Positions 7,471-15,738 are shown, counted from the stretch's first letter. The stretch is DNA of 22,138 bases from JBHOQX01 sp042408595 (GCA_042408595.1 JBHOQX010000101.1:1-22138), one strand, 5' to 3'. Notes: generated from the letters alone by a model not told the origin. Program-made: numbers and translations.

Positions 7471-8685
7471 ATGAACATCCTCTTCATTTCGGCCTATGTT
7501 CCCTCGCGCATCCGTGTGCGCCCATACAGCTTCATCCGCACGCTGGCGGACCGCGGCCACCGCGTCACGCTGGTCTGCGGCTGCGGCGCAGCGGACGGCC
7601 CGGCGCTGGACGAGTTGCGCGCCGTCTGCGACCGGGTGGTCGCCGTGCCGGTGGGCCGGGGGCGCATGCTGGGCAACGCGCTGCGCGGGCTGCCGGGCGA
7701 GCTGCCGCTCCAGGCGGCGCTGGCGTTCGGGCCGCCGCTGCTGGAGGTGGTGCGCCACGAGGCGGCCCGCGGCGGCTACGATGTCGCCCACATCGAGCAC
7801 CTGCGCGGGTCGGCGCTCGGCTACGCCCTGCCGGACACGCCGGCGGTGCTCGACGCGGTGGACTGCATCAGCCTGCTGTTCGAACGGGCGCTGCGCGGGA
7901 GCGCCTCGCTCGCGAGCCGGGCGCTGGCCCTGCTCGATCTGGCGCGCACCCGGCGCTACGAGGCTGGCTACACCGCCGCCTTCGAGCAGGTGATCGTCAC
8001 CTCGCCGGAGGACGCCTGGGCGCTCCAAACGCTGTCGAGGGAGGAAAGGCGAGAGGCGGCGGGCGAGACGATCACGGTCGTGCCCAATGGCGTCGATCTC
8101 GATTATTTCGCGCCGGGCGAGGGCGAGCGGGCCCCGGCGACGCTGGTCTTCAGCGGCAAGATGAGCTACCACGCGAACGTCGCCGCAGCGCTCTTTCTGG
8201 CGCGCGAGATCATGCCGCTGGTCTGGGCGCGGCGGCAGGATGTCCGGCTGGTGCTGGCCGGCAGCGCCCCCCCGGTGGCGGTGCGGGCGCTGTCCGCCGA
8301 CCGGCGGGTCACCGTCACCGGGTATGTGCCCGACCTGCGGCCCTACCTGGCCGATGCGACGATCGCGGTCGCGCCGCTGCGCTACGGCGTCGGCATCCAG
8401 AACAAGGTGCTCGAGGCGCTGGCGACTGGCACACCGACGATCGCGGCGCGGCAGGCGGCCCGCGCGCTGGCGATCGCAGACGGGCGCGAGATGCTGCTGG
8501 CCCAGACCGCGCCGGAGTACGCCGCGGCCATCCTGCGGCTGCTGGACGACCCGACGGCGCGCGCAGCGCTCGGGGCGGCCGGGCGGCGTTATGTTGAGCA
8601 GCATCACGACTGGAACCGGATTGTCGGGCGGCTGGAGGAGGTGTACCACCGGGCGATGGCGGGATGCACCATCGGGCGCGGGTAG
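7471..8685 (+). CDS. Glycosyltransferase family 4 (second of a tandem pair)
   Basis: 404 residues, GT-B fold. It starts MNILFISAYVPSRIRVRPY and continues with RVTLVCGCG, YDVAHIEHLRG and a linker with VVPNGVDLDYFAPG, where the second lobe begins. The donor site is NKVLEALATGTPTIAA at 311-326, with Glu315 in the conserved position. It shares with its upstream neighbour the words RVTLVC, VAVRAL, VTGYVPDxxPY and xKxLEALAxGxPxxxx, which supports an old tandem duplication. It follows after 52 nt; a modest AGAGGCGG site precedes ATG 7471. It is the last gene of the glycan cluster, and a separate promoter follows it. Confidence 0.87.
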   Translation: MNILFISAYVPSRIRVRPYSFIRTLADRGHRVTLVCGCGAADGPALDELRAVCDRVVAVPVGRGRMLGNALRGLPGELPLQAALAFGPPLLEVVRHEAARGGYDVAHIEHLRGSALGYALPDTPAVLDAVDCISLLFERALRGSASLASRALALLDLARTRRYEAGYTAAFEQVIVTSPEDAWALQTLSREERREAAGETITVVPNGVDLDYFAPGEGERAPATLVFSGKMSYHANVAAALFLAREIMPLVWARRQDVRLVLAGSAPPVAVRALSADRRVTVTGYVPDLRPYLADATIAVAPLRYGVGIQNKVLEALATGTPTIAARQAARALAIADGREMLLAQTAPEYAAAILRLLDDPTARAALGAAGRRYVEQHHDWNRIVGRLEEVYHRAMAGCTIGRG

Positions 8686-8785
8686 CCGCGCCGTTTGGGT
8701 GCGGACGGCGGGCGGGGCACGATGCAGCGCGCCCGGGCCGGGCGGTCCATGCGCATTTCTCACTCCTCAGTGCAACGTTTCCCCC

Positions 8786-8814
8786 TTCACAAACATCCAA
8801 GGCCGTGGTATACT
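8786..8814 (+). promoter_or_regulatory. Sigma-70-type promoter of uvsE
   Basis: TTCACA (8786-8791) and TATACT (8809-8814) are separated by exactly 17 bp; each is one base from consensus. The expected start is about 8821, giving a leader of roughly 60 nt whose end (8853-8876) is made of CTCTGAACCCTGCATTCTGCA-type words. Confidence 0.75.
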
Positions 8815-8880
8815 CCTTATACGATTTCGTGTACGTTGTCGGCCAGCCGACCACTCTGAACCCTGCATTCTGCAACCACC

Positions 8881-9810
8881 ATGATCCGTCTCGGCGTCGC
8901 CACGCGGGTGCTCGGCAACGGCCGGCGGCGGGCCGGGCGTGGGCCGCGCCACACGGCGCACCTGAGCCTCCGCCTGCTGGAGTTGCGCGATACCCTTGCC
9001 TATCTCGCCGACCAACAGGTCGGCTGCTACCGCCTGCCCTCCGACCTGGCGGGCGCGGGCGGGGTGGAGGCGCTCGAGGAGCAGCTCGCCGAGTGCGGCG
9101 GCCTGGCGGCGGAGGTCGGCGGGGCGGCGCGGACGGCCGGAATCCGCCTGACGATGCACCTGAGCGTGCACGGCGGCCTGGCCGCGGAGGGCGACGCCGC
9201 GGCCGCCCGCGCCGCCGGCGAGGCTGTCGCCGCGGCGGCGCTGCTGGAAGCGCTCGGGTGCGGGCCGGAGGGCACGCTGGTGCTCCACATCGGCGGCTCG
9301 CGGGCCGACGGGGCCGCGGCGCTGCACCGCTTCGCGGCGCGCTACGAACGGCTGCCGGGGCCTGCCCGGGCGCGGGTAGCCGTCGAGCCGGGTGAAGATA
9401 GTTTTTCCTTCCAGGACGCGCTACGTCTGCACCAACTCAGCGGCGCCCCGGTCGTCTTTGACGCGCTGCACCACCAACTTAACGGTTGTGGCGGGCCGGG
9501 GCTCGCGGAGGCACTCGGGCTGGCGCTGGCGACATGGCCGCCGGGGGTCCGCCCGAAGGCGCACTTCAGCACGCAGCGCACCGAGGCGCACGTGCTGAGC
9601 GAGCGCGGCCAGGGCCGGCTGCTTCCACCGCGCCCCGGCCAGCACGCGGATTTTCTCAACCCGTTCGAGTTCGCCGCCTTCGCCCGCGCCGCCCGCGGCC
9701 TGCCACCCTTCGACGTCGTCCTGGAGGCCAAAGCCGGCGACCTGGCGCTGCTGCGGCTGCGCGAGGACCTGCGGCGCTACGCGCCCGATGTCGCGGCGTC
9801 GGTGTGGTAA
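8881..9810 (+). CDS. uvsE: UV damage endonuclease (UvdE/UvsE family)
   Basis: 309 residues, the usual bacterial length. UvsE is a TIM-barrel endonuclease that nicks 5' to UV photoproducts and some other lesions using divalent metal ions. Family landmarks in order are YRLPSDLAG at 50-58 (relatives: RxSSDL), RLTMHLSVH at 89-97, LVLHIGGS at 133-140 (His136), VAVEP at 166-170 (Glu169), VVFDALHHQLN at 191-201 (Asp194, His197), PKAHFS at 225-230 (His228), HADFLNPFEF at 255-264 and VVLEAKAGDLALL at 279-291 (Glu282). The usual END-D run after the strand carrying Glu169 reads EPGEDSF here. ATG 8881 directly follows the leader; no strong Shine-Dalgarno is visible. It is transcribed from its own promoter. 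UvsE in a sun-exposed phototroph-like lineage is plausible. Confidence 0.88.
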   Translation: MIRLGVATRVLGNGRRRAGRGPRHTAHLSLRLLELRDTLAYLADQQVGCYRLPSDLAGAGGVEALEEQLAECGGLAAEVGGAARTAGIRLTMHLSVHGGLAAEGDAAAARAAGEAVAAAALLEALGCGPEGTLVLHIGGSRADGAAALHRFAARYERLPGPARARVAVEPGEDSFSFQDALRLHQLSGAPVVFDALHHQLNGCGGPGLAEALGLALATWPPGVRPKAHFSTQRTEAHVLSERGQGRLLPPRPGQHADFLNPFEFAAFARAARGLPPFDVVLEAKAGDLALLRLREDLRRYAPDVAASVW

Positions 9811-9834
9811 CGGCGGGGCGATGGCAAGGGAAGA

Positions 9835-10000
9835 GTTCTGAGCGGCTGTCTGAAACGCTTCTGGCGGGGGCGTTGGGGGCCGCCGGCCCCCAGAAGACAT
9901 CTTGCTCCGGCGCGGTCGGCGGCTGTGCCACCGACCGCGTGGCGGAACAATCTTGGAGGGCGCAGCCCGCCAAACCTCCCCGTCTCAGACAGGTTCTGAG
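9835..10000 (+). mobile_element. MITE-like 150-bp inverted-repeat element with flanking 8-bp direct repeats
   Basis: GTTCTGAG occurs at 9835-9842 and again at 9993-10000. Between the copies, the ends are inverted repeats: CTGTCTGAAACG at 9846-9857, and the complement of 9981-9992, CTGTCTGAGACG, which is 11 of 12 identical. The interior has three hairpins. GGGGGCC/GGCCCCC lies around 9875-9891, CGGTCGG/CCGACCG at about 9913-9938, and GGGCGCAGCCCGCC near 9958-9971. No reading frame inside is convincing. The left end has three extra bases (CGG) before the repeat, so the exact boundary is uncertain. It separates uvsE from the following gene. Confidence 0.55.
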
Positions 10001-10030
10001 GTCTGGCTGCTGGCTTCTGAAAGTGCTACC

Positions 10031-10507
10031 ATGGACGACCACATCCCAAGCGACGCTCCGGTGCTGGTGGCGGTGGTGACACGGCCGGCCGACCTGGCGC
10101 GGGCCCGCGACGAGGGATGGTATCGCATTCCGCTGCGGCACGCGCCGCACCCGCTCGCCGCCGAGTACCTGGCGTTCTACCAGACGGCGGCGTTCGGGTC
10201 GGAGCGCTGGGCGGTGCGCTACCTGGCCCCCATCCGCCGCGTGGGCCTGGCGTTGCGCCACGAGCTCCTACCTCATGAAGCGCGCCATCCACGCGCCGGC
10301 GAGCGCTACTTTCGCTTCGAGCTGGGGCCGCTGCGCCCGCTGCCCGCCCCGGTGCCGAGCCGCCGCCTGCGCCGGATCGTCTTCATCCCAACCAGCTACG
10401 GCCAGTTGCTGCGGGCGTCGGATGTCGCCGAGTTGTGGCATCCGCCGGGCGAGCCGGCCGGTATGGCCGCGGTCTGGGGCGCGGGCGTCGGCCGGCGGAC
10501 TTTGTAG
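10031..10507 (+). CDS. Conserved hypothetical protein
   Basis: 158 residues with no signal or membrane segment. The sequence starts DDHIPSDAPVLVAVVTRPAD. It then has a Trp/Tyr-rich core (DEGWYRIPLRHAP at about 30-42), EYLAFYQTAAFGSERWAVRYLAPI, HELLPHEARHPRAGERYFRFELGPL, and finally IVFIPTSYGQLLRASDVAELW. The pattern of aromatic residues, basic motifs and a terminal 'IPTSY...A.DV..LW' looks like a folded nucleic-acid- or ligand-binding domain, but I cannot name a family. ATG 10031 follows the repeat element, and an upstream in-frame extension would translate that element, so it is rejected. It may originally have been co-transcribed with uvsE before the repeat inserted. Confidence 0.65.
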   Translation: MDDHIPSDAPVLVAVVTRPADLARARDEGWYRIPLRHAPHPLAAEYLAFYQTAAFGSERWAVRYLAPIRRVGLALRHELLPHEARHPRAGERYFRFELGPLRPLPAPVPSRRLRRIVFIPTSYGQLLRASDVAELWHPPGEPAGMAAVWGAGVGRRTL

Positions 10508-10631
10508 TCCCCTCCTGGTATCACCACCCCACAAGGTCGTTTCGGGAGCTCGTACCCTGATCCCGTCGTGCGCCGTGGTGGGGCATGGATTATCCGCCCG
10601 GTGTGTTCGTGCCCTTCTGGCCTACAACGCT
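10508..10631. other. Convergent intergenic gap
   Basis: 124 nt between the 3' ends of the hypothetical gene (plus) and the PfpI-like gene (minus). No clean terminator hairpin with a T-run was found. This is also roughly where codon use and G+C content change from the very GC-rich left part to the more relaxed 10632-17623 block. Confidence 0.4.
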
Positions 10632-12050
10632 TCATGGACCAGCCGCCAGCGCCGTGGTGGAGCGCAGCCGACGCTCACGCACGCTGCGCACAACCGCGAG
10701 CCCAAACACAAGGAGCATAGCGCCCAGTGGCACTACGATCACACGGGCCGTCCATGGCCAGCCCGCGACAATAGACGGCTCGACGGGATAAGCGAAGTTG
10801 TTCGCATCGCTGCGGGCAACGGCGGCGCCCGCGTGGCGCGCCACATCGGCGATGATGGCATCATAGGCGAAGGGTGCGCCCGAGCCGCTGATCAGTGGCT
10901 CGGCTGCGGGTTGCCCGGCCTGTTCCGCCCACAGGAGCTGTGCTTGAACCGCGGCGGGATCGGTCAGACCTTGCAGCACGACCACGCGGTCGAGCTGGCG
11001 TGGCTGGTCGAAGGTATTGTGCGGCGCCAGCAACAAACCGAAGCGCGAGCGTACAAGGCCAGGCTCAGGGCTGAGGGTGTAGGCATGGGCCAGGTTCAGC
11101 GCCGAGATATCGAGGAGCGCGGCGAGCGCGGTCTCTGAAACCCCTTCTTGCAGTACGACCCCGAGCGTATCCTCCCCCCAGCCCGACATCGCGTGCAGGA
11201 GGAAGCCCACATCCGGCGCGTCAGGCGGCGCGTAGTCGGCCGCGGGATCGTCGAGCCGGTGGAGCTGCGTGTAGCCGACGGCGTCTGCCGCGCGCACGGC
11301 CGCCGCGCGCCCCGCCAGCCGGTCGATGGCGTGGAGCGTCGCGTCGATGCCAGCGGTCAGCGTGCCCGCCGTTATGATCATACCGTCATCGACCCAGCGC
11401 ACGCCACGCTGCCAGTGCACCGCCGGATAGCGCTGCTCCAGGCCATCCAGATATTGGTGCTGGCCTGTGGCCGCATGCCCATCAAGCAGGCCTGCAGCGG
11501 CCAGTACCCGGCTGCCGGAGCAGATCGAGAGCAGGGTCGTTTGCGGCCTACGCTGGGCCTGCATCCAGTTAAGGAGCGGTCGCTCCGTTTCGGGCGTGAA
11601 ATGGGTGAGGTTAGGCACGACAAGCAGATCCGGAGCACGGCCGACGAGTCGATCATAGTCGACAAAGCTCAGGTGCGGCACGAGGCCGAGCCCGGCGGGC
11701 ACCCGCCCGATGCCCGGAAGCTCCAGCGCACTGTCGAGCGGCACCACACGGCGCTCAGCAGCGACGGTGACCGTCGTAAAGGCGCCTGAAGCTGCCAAAA
11801 GCTCGTACATCGGCAGCGCGTCGGTGATCTCGGTGCCGTTGGTGCTCAGCAGCACCACCGCAAGGGGGCGATCGAGAGCTGGGCGCAGCGCCGCTGGCGG
11901 CGACGGCGCATCGGCCTGAGGTGGCTCGCCGACAAGTCGACTGACGCGAAAGCTGAACAAGCTCACCCCGGCCACCGTCACGGCCAACCATACGCCGAGC
12001 AGAAGCATGAGCCAGCGTAAAGATCTTGTGAGAGATGTTCCTGGACGCAT
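10632..12050 (-). CDS. Membrane-anchored DJ-1/PfpI (class I glutamine amidotransferase-like) protein with two domains
   Basis: 472 residues. A helix at about 13-33 anchors the N-terminus, and a second helix at about 436-455 precedes an Arg-rich tail. Residues 62-247 resemble the GATase1/PfpI domain found in AraC-type regulators: VVLLSTNGTEITDALPMYELLAASG at 65-89, DLLVVPNLT at 141-149, the nucleophile elbow SICSGSRVLAAAGLLDGHAAT at 175-195 with Cys177, and IITAGTLTAGID at 225-236. Residues 278-420 read like a second copy without a Cys (VGFLLHAMSGWGEDTLG, SRFGLLLAPHNTFD). With two helices the domains probably face outside the cytoplasm, which is unusual for this superfamily. ATG 12050 has AAAGGGG 5 nt upstream. 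Chaperone, amidase or sensor roles are all possible. Confidence 0.75.
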   Translation of the reverse strand: MRPGTSLTRSLRWLMLLLGVWLAVTVAGVSLFSFRVSRLVGEPPQADAPSPPAALRPALDRPLAVVLLSTNGTEITDALPMYELLAASGAFTTVTVAAERRVVPLDSALELPGIGRVPAGLGLVPHLSFVDYDRLVGRAPDLLVVPNLTHFTPETERPLLNWMQAQRRPQTTLLSICSGSRVLAAAGLLDGHAATGQHQYLDGLEQRYPAVHWQRGVRWVDDGMIITAGTLTAGIDATLHAIDRLAGRAAAVRAADAVGYTQLHRLDDPAADYAPPDAPDVGFLLHAMSGWGEDTLGVVLQEGVSETALAALLDISALNLAHAYTLSPEPGLVRSRFGLLLAPHNTFDQPRQLDRVVVLQGLTDPAAVQAQLLWAEQAGQPAAEPLISGSGAPFAYDAIIADVARHAGAAVARSDANNFAYPVEPSIVAGWPWTARVIVVPLGAMLLVFGLAVVRSVRERRLRSTTALAAGP

Positions 12051-12320
12051 CACAGCCCCTTTCTTCCGTTTCGATACCACAAGCGTGTGGCTTACAGCCG
12101 ATGCCCAGCTCATATCTGGCATACCGCACCATCTCAACCGACAAAGCGTACGCGGTCGCCCACGACGCAGGAGGTGTGGCGAGCCGCAGGGCTGCCGCGA
12201 CTCTCGCGTTCGCGCGCACGCGCGTACCCAAGGGGGCTCGCGGAGAGGCTCTGCCCCGCCGCACCTCCTCACTGCATCCGTCCTGTCACTCAACAGAGAA
12301 GGGCTTCCCTGGCAAGGCGC
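12051..12320. other. Intergenic region upstream of the PfpI-like gene
   Basis: 270 nt between two minus-strand genes. It contains the short palindrome CCACA-AGCG-TGTGG at 12077-12090, close to the PfpI start; an alternating purine/pyrimidine GCGCGCACGCGCGTA run at about 12212-12226; and a G-run/C-run hairpin (GGGGGC at 12232 with GCCCC at 12253). TTGAGA-17-TATGAG on the minus strand (about 12110-12138) is a weak promoter candidate. No gene is visible. Confidence 0.4.
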
Positions 12321-12848
12321 TCAACGCTTTCCAGCGATGATGGCGACGATCGTCGTCTGTACGACGGTTTCAATCCGTGCGCTCTGGACTATGAAACTAT
12401 GGCGGCTCAGTGTCGCAACTCCTCGCTCAACGATTGTCAGCGCTTCGCCTCCACTCGCCGGATCGTACACGAGATGGAAGCGCCCACCGGGAGCGAGATG
12501 CTTGCTAATAATCGCCAGCTCGCGCTCGGGGGAGCCTCGCACAAAGACACCGATACGGAACGCGAAGATCGTGTCAAACTGGGCGTCGCCGAGGTCTGCC
12601 TGATCGAGCGCTGCGACCTGGAAGCTCACTTTGCCGGCGGCCTCGTGGGCCGCGTTGCGCCGACGGGCCGCCGCGACCATGGCAGACGAGCGGTCGATCG
12701 CAAGCAGGTGTCCACTCACCAGGCGCTCGCAGACCAGCGACACAGCAACACCATGCCCGCACCCTATCTCCAGAAGGCGATCCGCCGGCTGCACGTCGAG
12801 GGTTGTAACCGCCCAGGCGAGCCGTTCTGACACCCTATTCCCTGACAT
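12321..12848 (-). CDS. Class I SAM-dependent methyltransferase, short form
   Basis: 175 residues. Motif I is LEIGCGHG at 26-33, followed by LLAIDRSSAMVAAARRRN, with the acidic residue (Asp52) that binds the ribose of S-adenosylmethionine. VAALDQADLGDAQFDTIFAFRIGVF is the post-II region and HLAPGGRFHLVYD is motif III. The fold is complete, but there is no added substrate domain, so the substrate is unknown. ATG 12848 is used because GGAGG lies 6 nt upstream; ATG 12851 directly before it is the alternative. The start overlaps the stop of the upstream dehydrogenase gene by 14 nt, a clear sign of translational coupling, so the two proteins probably act together. Confidence 0.82.
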   Translation of the reverse strand: MSGNRVSERLAWAVTTLDVQPADRLLEIGCGHGVAVSLVCERLVSGHLLAIDRSSAMVAAARRRNAAHEAAGKVSFQVAALDQADLGDAQFDTIFAFRIGVFVRGSPERELAIISKHLAPGGRFHLVYDPASGGEALTIVERGVATLSRHSFIVQSARIETVVQTTIVAIIAGKR

Positions 12849-13623
12849 CATCCACCTCCGAGTCGCTGAACCCATAGGTCGTAGCGAGTTCGGCGACCGG
12901 GAGCGTCCGGCCGGCATAGCGCGCAACGTGGGGGTCTGCGAGCAAGGCGCGCACGGCACGACCGGGGAGCTCGATAGAGTCGCTACCGGGCGGGTGTGGA
13001 CCCAAGGCCGCGATGATCGCCTCCGTCCGGGTGAAGCCGGGTGCGAGGGCCAGGGCCGTCACGCCGTGGGGGCGCAGATCGTGGGCCATCGAGTAGGCGA
13101 GCCGACTGACCGAGCGCATCGCCAGGTCGTAGAAGAGGTGGTTGCCCAGCACATCGCTCGTGGCGTCGGCGTAGCCCGTGAGCACCAGAAGGCCGCGCGC
13201 CGCGATCAGGAGCGGCGCGGCATACCACGCCGCTACCAGGTGGCTGCGGACTCCGATCGTGATCATATGCTCCCAGTGGGCGAGAGGCAGGCTCCAGAAG
13301 GGGCCGCCCTGGAAGGGCAGTGCGTTGCCATTGCACGCGTTCGCCACCACCAGGTCGAGCCCGCCCTGATCGGCCGCAACCCGTGCGAACAGCGCCGCGA
13401 CGGCTCCATCGTCGGCATGGTCGAGGGGGATCGGGATCCCACGCCCGCCGCGGGCTGTGACTTGGTCGGCCGTATCCTCGACAGTTCCCGGGAGTGTCGA
13501 GCGTTTCTGGCCGCGGCGCTCAATGTCGGTAAGATAAACGGTTGCGCCCGCCTCGCCGAGGACGAGGGCTATCCCGCGTCCTACTCCGCGGGCAGCTCCG
13601 GTAACCACTGCAACGATAGCCAT
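12835..13623 (-). CDS. Short-chain dehydrogenase/reductase with degenerate catalytic residues
   Basis: 262 residues. The NAD(P)-binding TGAARGVG at 8-15 is intact, with Asp33 (LTDIERR) after the second strand and the NAC segment at 95-97. In active SDRs the catalytic set is Ser, then Tyr-x-x-x-Lys. Here the Ser position reads VLTGYAD (146-152), and the Tyr segment is LFYDLAMRSVSRLA, in which Tyr165 is followed by Met169 instead of Lys. The rest of the segment (HDLRPHGVTALALAPGFTRTE) matches DHRS1-like bacterial SDRs. ATG 13623 has GGGGAGGAG just upstream. It could be a non-catalytic dinucleotide-binding protein or use an altered mechanism. It is coupled to the methyltransferase gene and divergent from the sensor kinase. 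Confidence 0.83.
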   Translation of the reverse strand: MAIVAVVTGAARGVGRGIALVLGEAGATVYLTDIERRGQKRSTLPGTVEDTADQVTARGGRGIPIPLDHADDGAVAALFARVAADQGGLDLVVANACNGNALPFQGGPFWSLPLAHWEHMITIGVRSHLVAAWYAAPLLIAARGLLVLTGYADATSDVLGNHLFYDLAMRSVSRLAYSMAHDLRPHGVTALALAPGFTRTEAIIAALGPHPPGSDSIELPGRAVRALLADPHVARYAGRTLPVAELATTYGFSDSEVDDVRE

Positions 13624-13697
13624 TGATCTCCTCCCCGGTGTATCGCTCTTCGACAAGAGTCCCAGCGAGCATAGCGCCAGTCGAACCGTCGCACCAG

Positions 13698-13727
13698 ATC
13701 CAAAAGTCACGATGGAGGTCACAATGG
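13698..13727 (-). promoter_or_regulatory. Repeat box A (GTGAC direct repeats), candidate response-regulator operator
   Basis: Read on the minus strand: ATTGTGACCTCCAT, then CGTGACTTTTGGAT. The two GTGAC words are 12 nt apart, and a 10-bp direct repeat, GTCACrATGG, is visible on the plus strand at 13706-13715 and 13718-13727. It matches box B at 15709-15738 in 24 of 28 aligned positions with one single-base gap. It lies 74 nt upstream of the SDR start codon, in the same orientation as that gene, and upstream of the kinase promoter on the other side. Confidence 0.6.
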
Positions 13728-13764
13728 CAATCAACGCCCATCTTCAATGCTGTGTACCGGGAGG

Positions 13765-13794
13765 TCGACAGAATCCTCTGGAGTAGGCTATACT
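13765..13794 (+). promoter_or_regulatory. Sigma-70-type promoter of the histidine kinase/response regulator operon
   Basis: TCGACA (13765-13770) and TATACT (13789-13794) are separated by 18 bp; each hexamer differs from consensus at one position. The predicted start near 13801 leaves a leader of about 38 nt before the TTG start codon with its GGGAGGTG site. Box A lies 38 bp upstream of the -35. Confidence 0.65.
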
Positions 13795-13838
13795 ATCTCA
13801 CTCAGTGGGTCGAGCCGTGCCGCGGGAGGTGATACGCA

Positions 13839-14995
13839 TTGCGCCAGCCAGAGCACGCATCGATGCATCCCATCCCGATGGAGGCGCCCCCCTTTAACAG
13901 CCGGCGCCTCTACACGGGCTTGTTTCTTGGCGCCGCCGCCGTTCTGATCGTGGATCTCACTACACGCCCGGCCCACGATGCCGCTGTGCTGGCCAGTTTG
14001 CTCACCGCCGCATATGTGACTCTCGGCATCGTTGGGTTCGATCGGGTTGAGCGGGTAGGGCGTCGCTGGCTTACTGCCGCCTACTTTGGATTGATGCTGC
14101 CGCTTGGGGCAGCCCTGTTCGGAATGAGTCCGATCGGCGGCACGTTTCTGCTCCTGGGCCTCGCGGCCCAAAGCATCCGCGCGCTTCCGGGGTGGGCCGC
14201 GCTGCTGGTCTGCGTTCCCCTTCCGTTCTTGCATCTGCCGATGGGCTGGCCGCACGCGTTGCGCGAGGGCGCGGTCTTTGCGGCGGCCTTAGGGTTCCTG
14301 TATGTGCAGAGTCGGGCCATCCGCACCATCGAGCGTGCACGCATCGCCCTCGATCAGGCCAACCAGCAGCTGCGCCGCTATGCCGCCGAGCGCGAAGAGC
14401 TTGCCGCCGAGCGCGAGCGCAACCGCATCGCACGCGAGATTCATGACGGCCTGGGCCATTACCTGACCACGATCCATATGCAGTTGCAAGCCACACGGGC
14501 TATCCTGGATCGCGACCGTCTCCGCGCCGACCAAACACTCGCTCAGGCTCAGCATCTGGCCCACGAGGCGCTGGCCGATGTACGCCGCTCGGTTGGGCTG
14601 CTCCGGAGCGGCTCGATCGACCGCCCGCCGTTGCTGGAGGGGCTCCGCATCCTGGTTGCGACGACCGAGAGTGCTGGGCTGTCGGCAACACTCGTGCTCC
14701 ACGGAAGCGCCCGCTCTTTGGGTCCGTTGGTCGAGCACACGGTCGAGCGCGCGGCTCAAGAAGGGCTAACCAACGCGCGTAAGTACGCCGCCGCCACCCA
14801 TGTGACCCTGACCCTCGACTACACTCACCCGACGCTGATCCGGCTGACCGTCTCTGATGATGGCCAGGGCGCTCGCACCACGGATGGCGGCTTCGGGCTC
14901 ATCAGTCTGCGCGAACGAGCGCACTTGCTGGGCGGCCGGCTCCTCGTCGCCACGGCGCCGGAGCAGGGCTTCACCCTCACGCTGGAGGTGCCTGG

Positions 14996-14999
<4 letters not shown>
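13839..14999 (+). CDS. NarL-family sensor histidine kinase (HisKA_3)
   Basis: 386 residues. About five or six hydrophobic segments fill residues 25-155, with no large extracytoplasmic loop, so the signal is likely sensed in or at the membrane. A helical linker (ERARIALDQANQQLRRYAAEREELAAERER) leads to the HisKA_3 phospho-acceptor RNRIAREIHDGLGHYLTT, with His202. The ATPase domain shows the N-box EGLTNARKYAAA, G1 DDGQG and GGFGLISLRERA. The start is TTG 13839 with GGGAGGTG 7 nt upstream; ATG 13863 is an alternative but lacks a ribosome site. The stop overlaps the next start by 4 nt (GTGA). Divergent from the SDR gene and followed by redox genes, it is probably the local regulator; the stimulus is unknown. 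Confidence 0.87.
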
Positions 15000-15649
<650 letters not shown>

Positions 15650-15708
15650 CCGCGGCTGCGGCGCGCCAACCCACCACCCGCCCGCCTACTCCCTGAACGA
15701 TCCCAGCT

Positions 15709-15738
15709 GATCGTGACCTTCATTCGTGACGTCTGGAT
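15709..15738 (+). promoter_or_regulatory. Repeat box B (GTGAC direct repeats), candidate response-regulator operator
   Basis: The sequence reads ATCGTGACCTTCAT, then TCGTGACGTCTGGAT, with CGTGAC at 15712-15717 and 15725-15730. It is the partner of box A (13698-13727). The second repeat is spaced one base further apart than in A. It ends about 70 nt before the FixH-like start codon and points towards it, the same geometry as box A relative to the SDR gene. Confidence 0.6.

Noticed and set aside
7042..8763. Long minus-strand open frame opposite the GT4 genes
   Set aside because: Arg/Ala/Gln/Pro-rich shadow of the real GT4 gene and its neighbour; no motif and no ribosome site.
9902..10030. Upstream extension of the hypothetical gene to an earlier start
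   Set aside because: The added residues would be a translation of the MITE-like element; ATG 10031 gives a sensible protein start.
10525..10590. Inverted repeat ACCACCCCAC / GTGGTGGGG as a terminator between convergent genes
   Set aside because: The two arms are not complementary in the correct order, only similar in composition.
12051..12293. N-terminal extension of the PfpI-like protein
   Set aside because: The added 81 residues are Arg/Cys-rich without pattern; ATG 12050 has a good AAAGGGG site and directly precedes a membrane helix.
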